From: Rhodoferax sp.
Lineage (GTDB): Bacteria > Pseudomonadota > Gammaproteobacteria > Burkholderiales > Burkholderiaceae_C
Assembly: GCA_029865675.1 (NCBI GenBank)
Contig: JARXAU010000140.1
Location: 1 to 6,294 of the forward strand
Length of the DNA stretch: 6,294 bases
Direction: 5' to 3'
A program made the translations under genes and the position numbers. The notes under the pieces were generated by a model. That model saw nothing but the letters and a program-made list of their open reading frames with translations. It made no database searches and was not told the DNA's origin. This document shows positions 5,853-6,294 of this stretch, in pieces; the first letter of the stretch is position 1, and every line of letters begins with the position of its first letter.

Positions 5853-6294
5853 TGTCGGCCTTGCTTGGTTTGGGTGCTGCTTTGGCAGCTACTTTGGAGA
5901 GTTTTGCGGGCTTTGCGGCCTCGTCGGGGGCCACCAGATTGGCGGCCTTAGGTTCTTTCGCGGGCGCATTTGCTGGGGTGGGTGCGGCTTTTGCCGCAGG
6001 CCGGGCAGCAGGCTTGTTGCCGATGCTGATAACGCGCGGTCCCGTCTTGACTGCGGTGCGGATTGCAGGCTGCGGCAATGCATTCGCGTTTTGTCCATCG
6101 GTGCTTTGCAGGTCTTGCGCGGCACCACCATCGGCAGCGTCAGCGCTTTTTGCATCGGCAAGTTGTTTTTCGGCAGCGCGCGCCTGGGATTGTTGCTGGC
6201 GTTGCAGCTCCAGCACCCGCACCGCACCTTTGGCAAATTCTGCCCACGTGGCCCATGGCCGGTGTATGGATACCTGCTGCGCCTCCAAGCGCTT
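5839..6294 (-). CDS. C-terminal end of an unrecognised protein with an Ala/Lys/Pro-rich tail (5' partial)
   Basis: The frame is open to the right window edge (the first complete codon is AAG, Lys), so the true start lies outside; a TTG at 6288 is available but there is no reason to prefer it. 151 residues are visible before a TGA stop. The first ~50 (RLEAQQVSIHRPWATWAEF onward, then a Gln/Arg/Ala-rich stretch) look amphipathic and helical, possibly coiled coil. The remaining ~100 are low-complexity, rich in Ala, Lys and Pro with few hydrophobic residues, and are probably disordered. I see no catalytic motif, signal peptide or membrane segment. It is most likely the tail of a larger glycan-cluster enzyme such as a methyltransferase or glycosyltransferase carrying a C-terminal coiled coil, but this is inference from position only. 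Its end overlaps the next gene by 14 nt, so the two are probably translationally coupled. The frame is trustworthy because of codon style and the overlap; the function is not recognised. Confidence 0.7.
   Translation of the reverse strand, partial: KRLEAQQVSIHRPWATWAEFAKGAVRVLELQRQQQSQARAAEKQLADAKSADAADGGAAQDLQSTDGQNANALPQPAIRTAVKTGPRVISIGNKPAARPAAKAAPTPANAPAKEPKAANLVAPDEAAKPAKLSKVAAKAAPKPSKADIVNA
5859..5862 (-). promoter_or_regulatory. Ribosome binding site supporting the TTG start of the methyltransferase gene
   Basis: The minus strand reads AAGGCCGACATTG: an AAGG core, a six-base spacer, then TTG. It lies inside the coding end of the preceding gene, which stops 14 nt into the new one, so terminating ribosomes are well placed to restart. 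There is no ATG or GTG alternative that keeps the conserved N-terminal segment. Confidence 0.5.

Noticed and set aside
6286..6288. TTG as the start of the rightmost gene
   Set aside because: The frame stays open to the window edge, so the codon is more likely an internal Leu in a longer protein.
1..6294. tRNA, rRNA, CRISPR array, insertion sequence, attachment site
   Set aside because: No cloverleaf-like segment, no regularly spaced direct repeats, no transposase motifs or terminal inverted repeats were seen; the window is almost wholly accounted for by the five coding regions.

Overview
The window is one block of minus-strand genes, transcribed from high to low coordinates. All five coding regions look like parts of a cell-surface or protein glycan biosynthesis cluster. 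The organism is most likely a Gram-negative proteobacterium, with Burkholderiales/Comamonadaceae-like style as my best guess. That guess rests on the Ala-rich, high-GC coding style of the upstream genes, the tight gene overlaps, and the presence of an exostosin-type and a GT11-like enzyme. I cannot confirm the taxon from sequence alone.

Layout in transcription order: (1) 6294-5839, the 3' end of a gene entering from the right edge, encoding a helical segment followed by a low-complexity Ala/Lys/Pro tail; (2) 5852-4881, a SAM-dependent methyltransferase with an N-terminal DUF4214-like segment; (3) 4881-2977, a 634-residue protein with an unusual repetitive helical N-terminal region and a GT4-type (GT-B, retaining) glycosyltransferase; (4) 2962-839, a 707-residue two-part protein with an N-terminal GT-A-like domain, a Pro/Ala linker and a C-terminal exostosin (GT47-like) domain; (5) 826-1, a GT11/fucosyltransferase-like protein with an HIRRGDY motif that runs off the left edge. 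Junctions are a 14-nt overlap, a 1-nt TAATG overlap, a 14-nt gap and a 12-nt gap. No gap is large enough for a separate promoter or terminator, so this should be one transcript whose promoter lies beyond the right edge and whose terminator lies beyond the left edge.

The inferred joint role is assembly and decoration of a glycan: the GT4, GT-A-like/GT47 and GT11-like enzymes would add successive sugars, and the methyltransferase may methylate a sugar or cap the chain. Whether the product is O-antigen, capsule, exopolysaccharide or a glycoprotein glycan is not decided here, because no transporter, polymerase, ligase or nucleotide-sugar gene is in view.

Composition is strongly mosaic. Hand counts of 60-base lines give about 78% GC at 4141-4200 and 62% at 3601-3660. 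They then fall to 43% at 3541-3600, 32% at 3061-3120 and about 37% at 2821-2940, and rise to about 68% at 2101-2160. The sharpest step falls at the predicted hinge between the two Rossmann domains of the GT4 enzyme. The most interesting points are that domain-hinge composition break, the two-enzyme architecture of the 707-residue protein, and the fact that this protein and the downstream GT11-like gene share one reading frame, separated only by a TAA and four codons.
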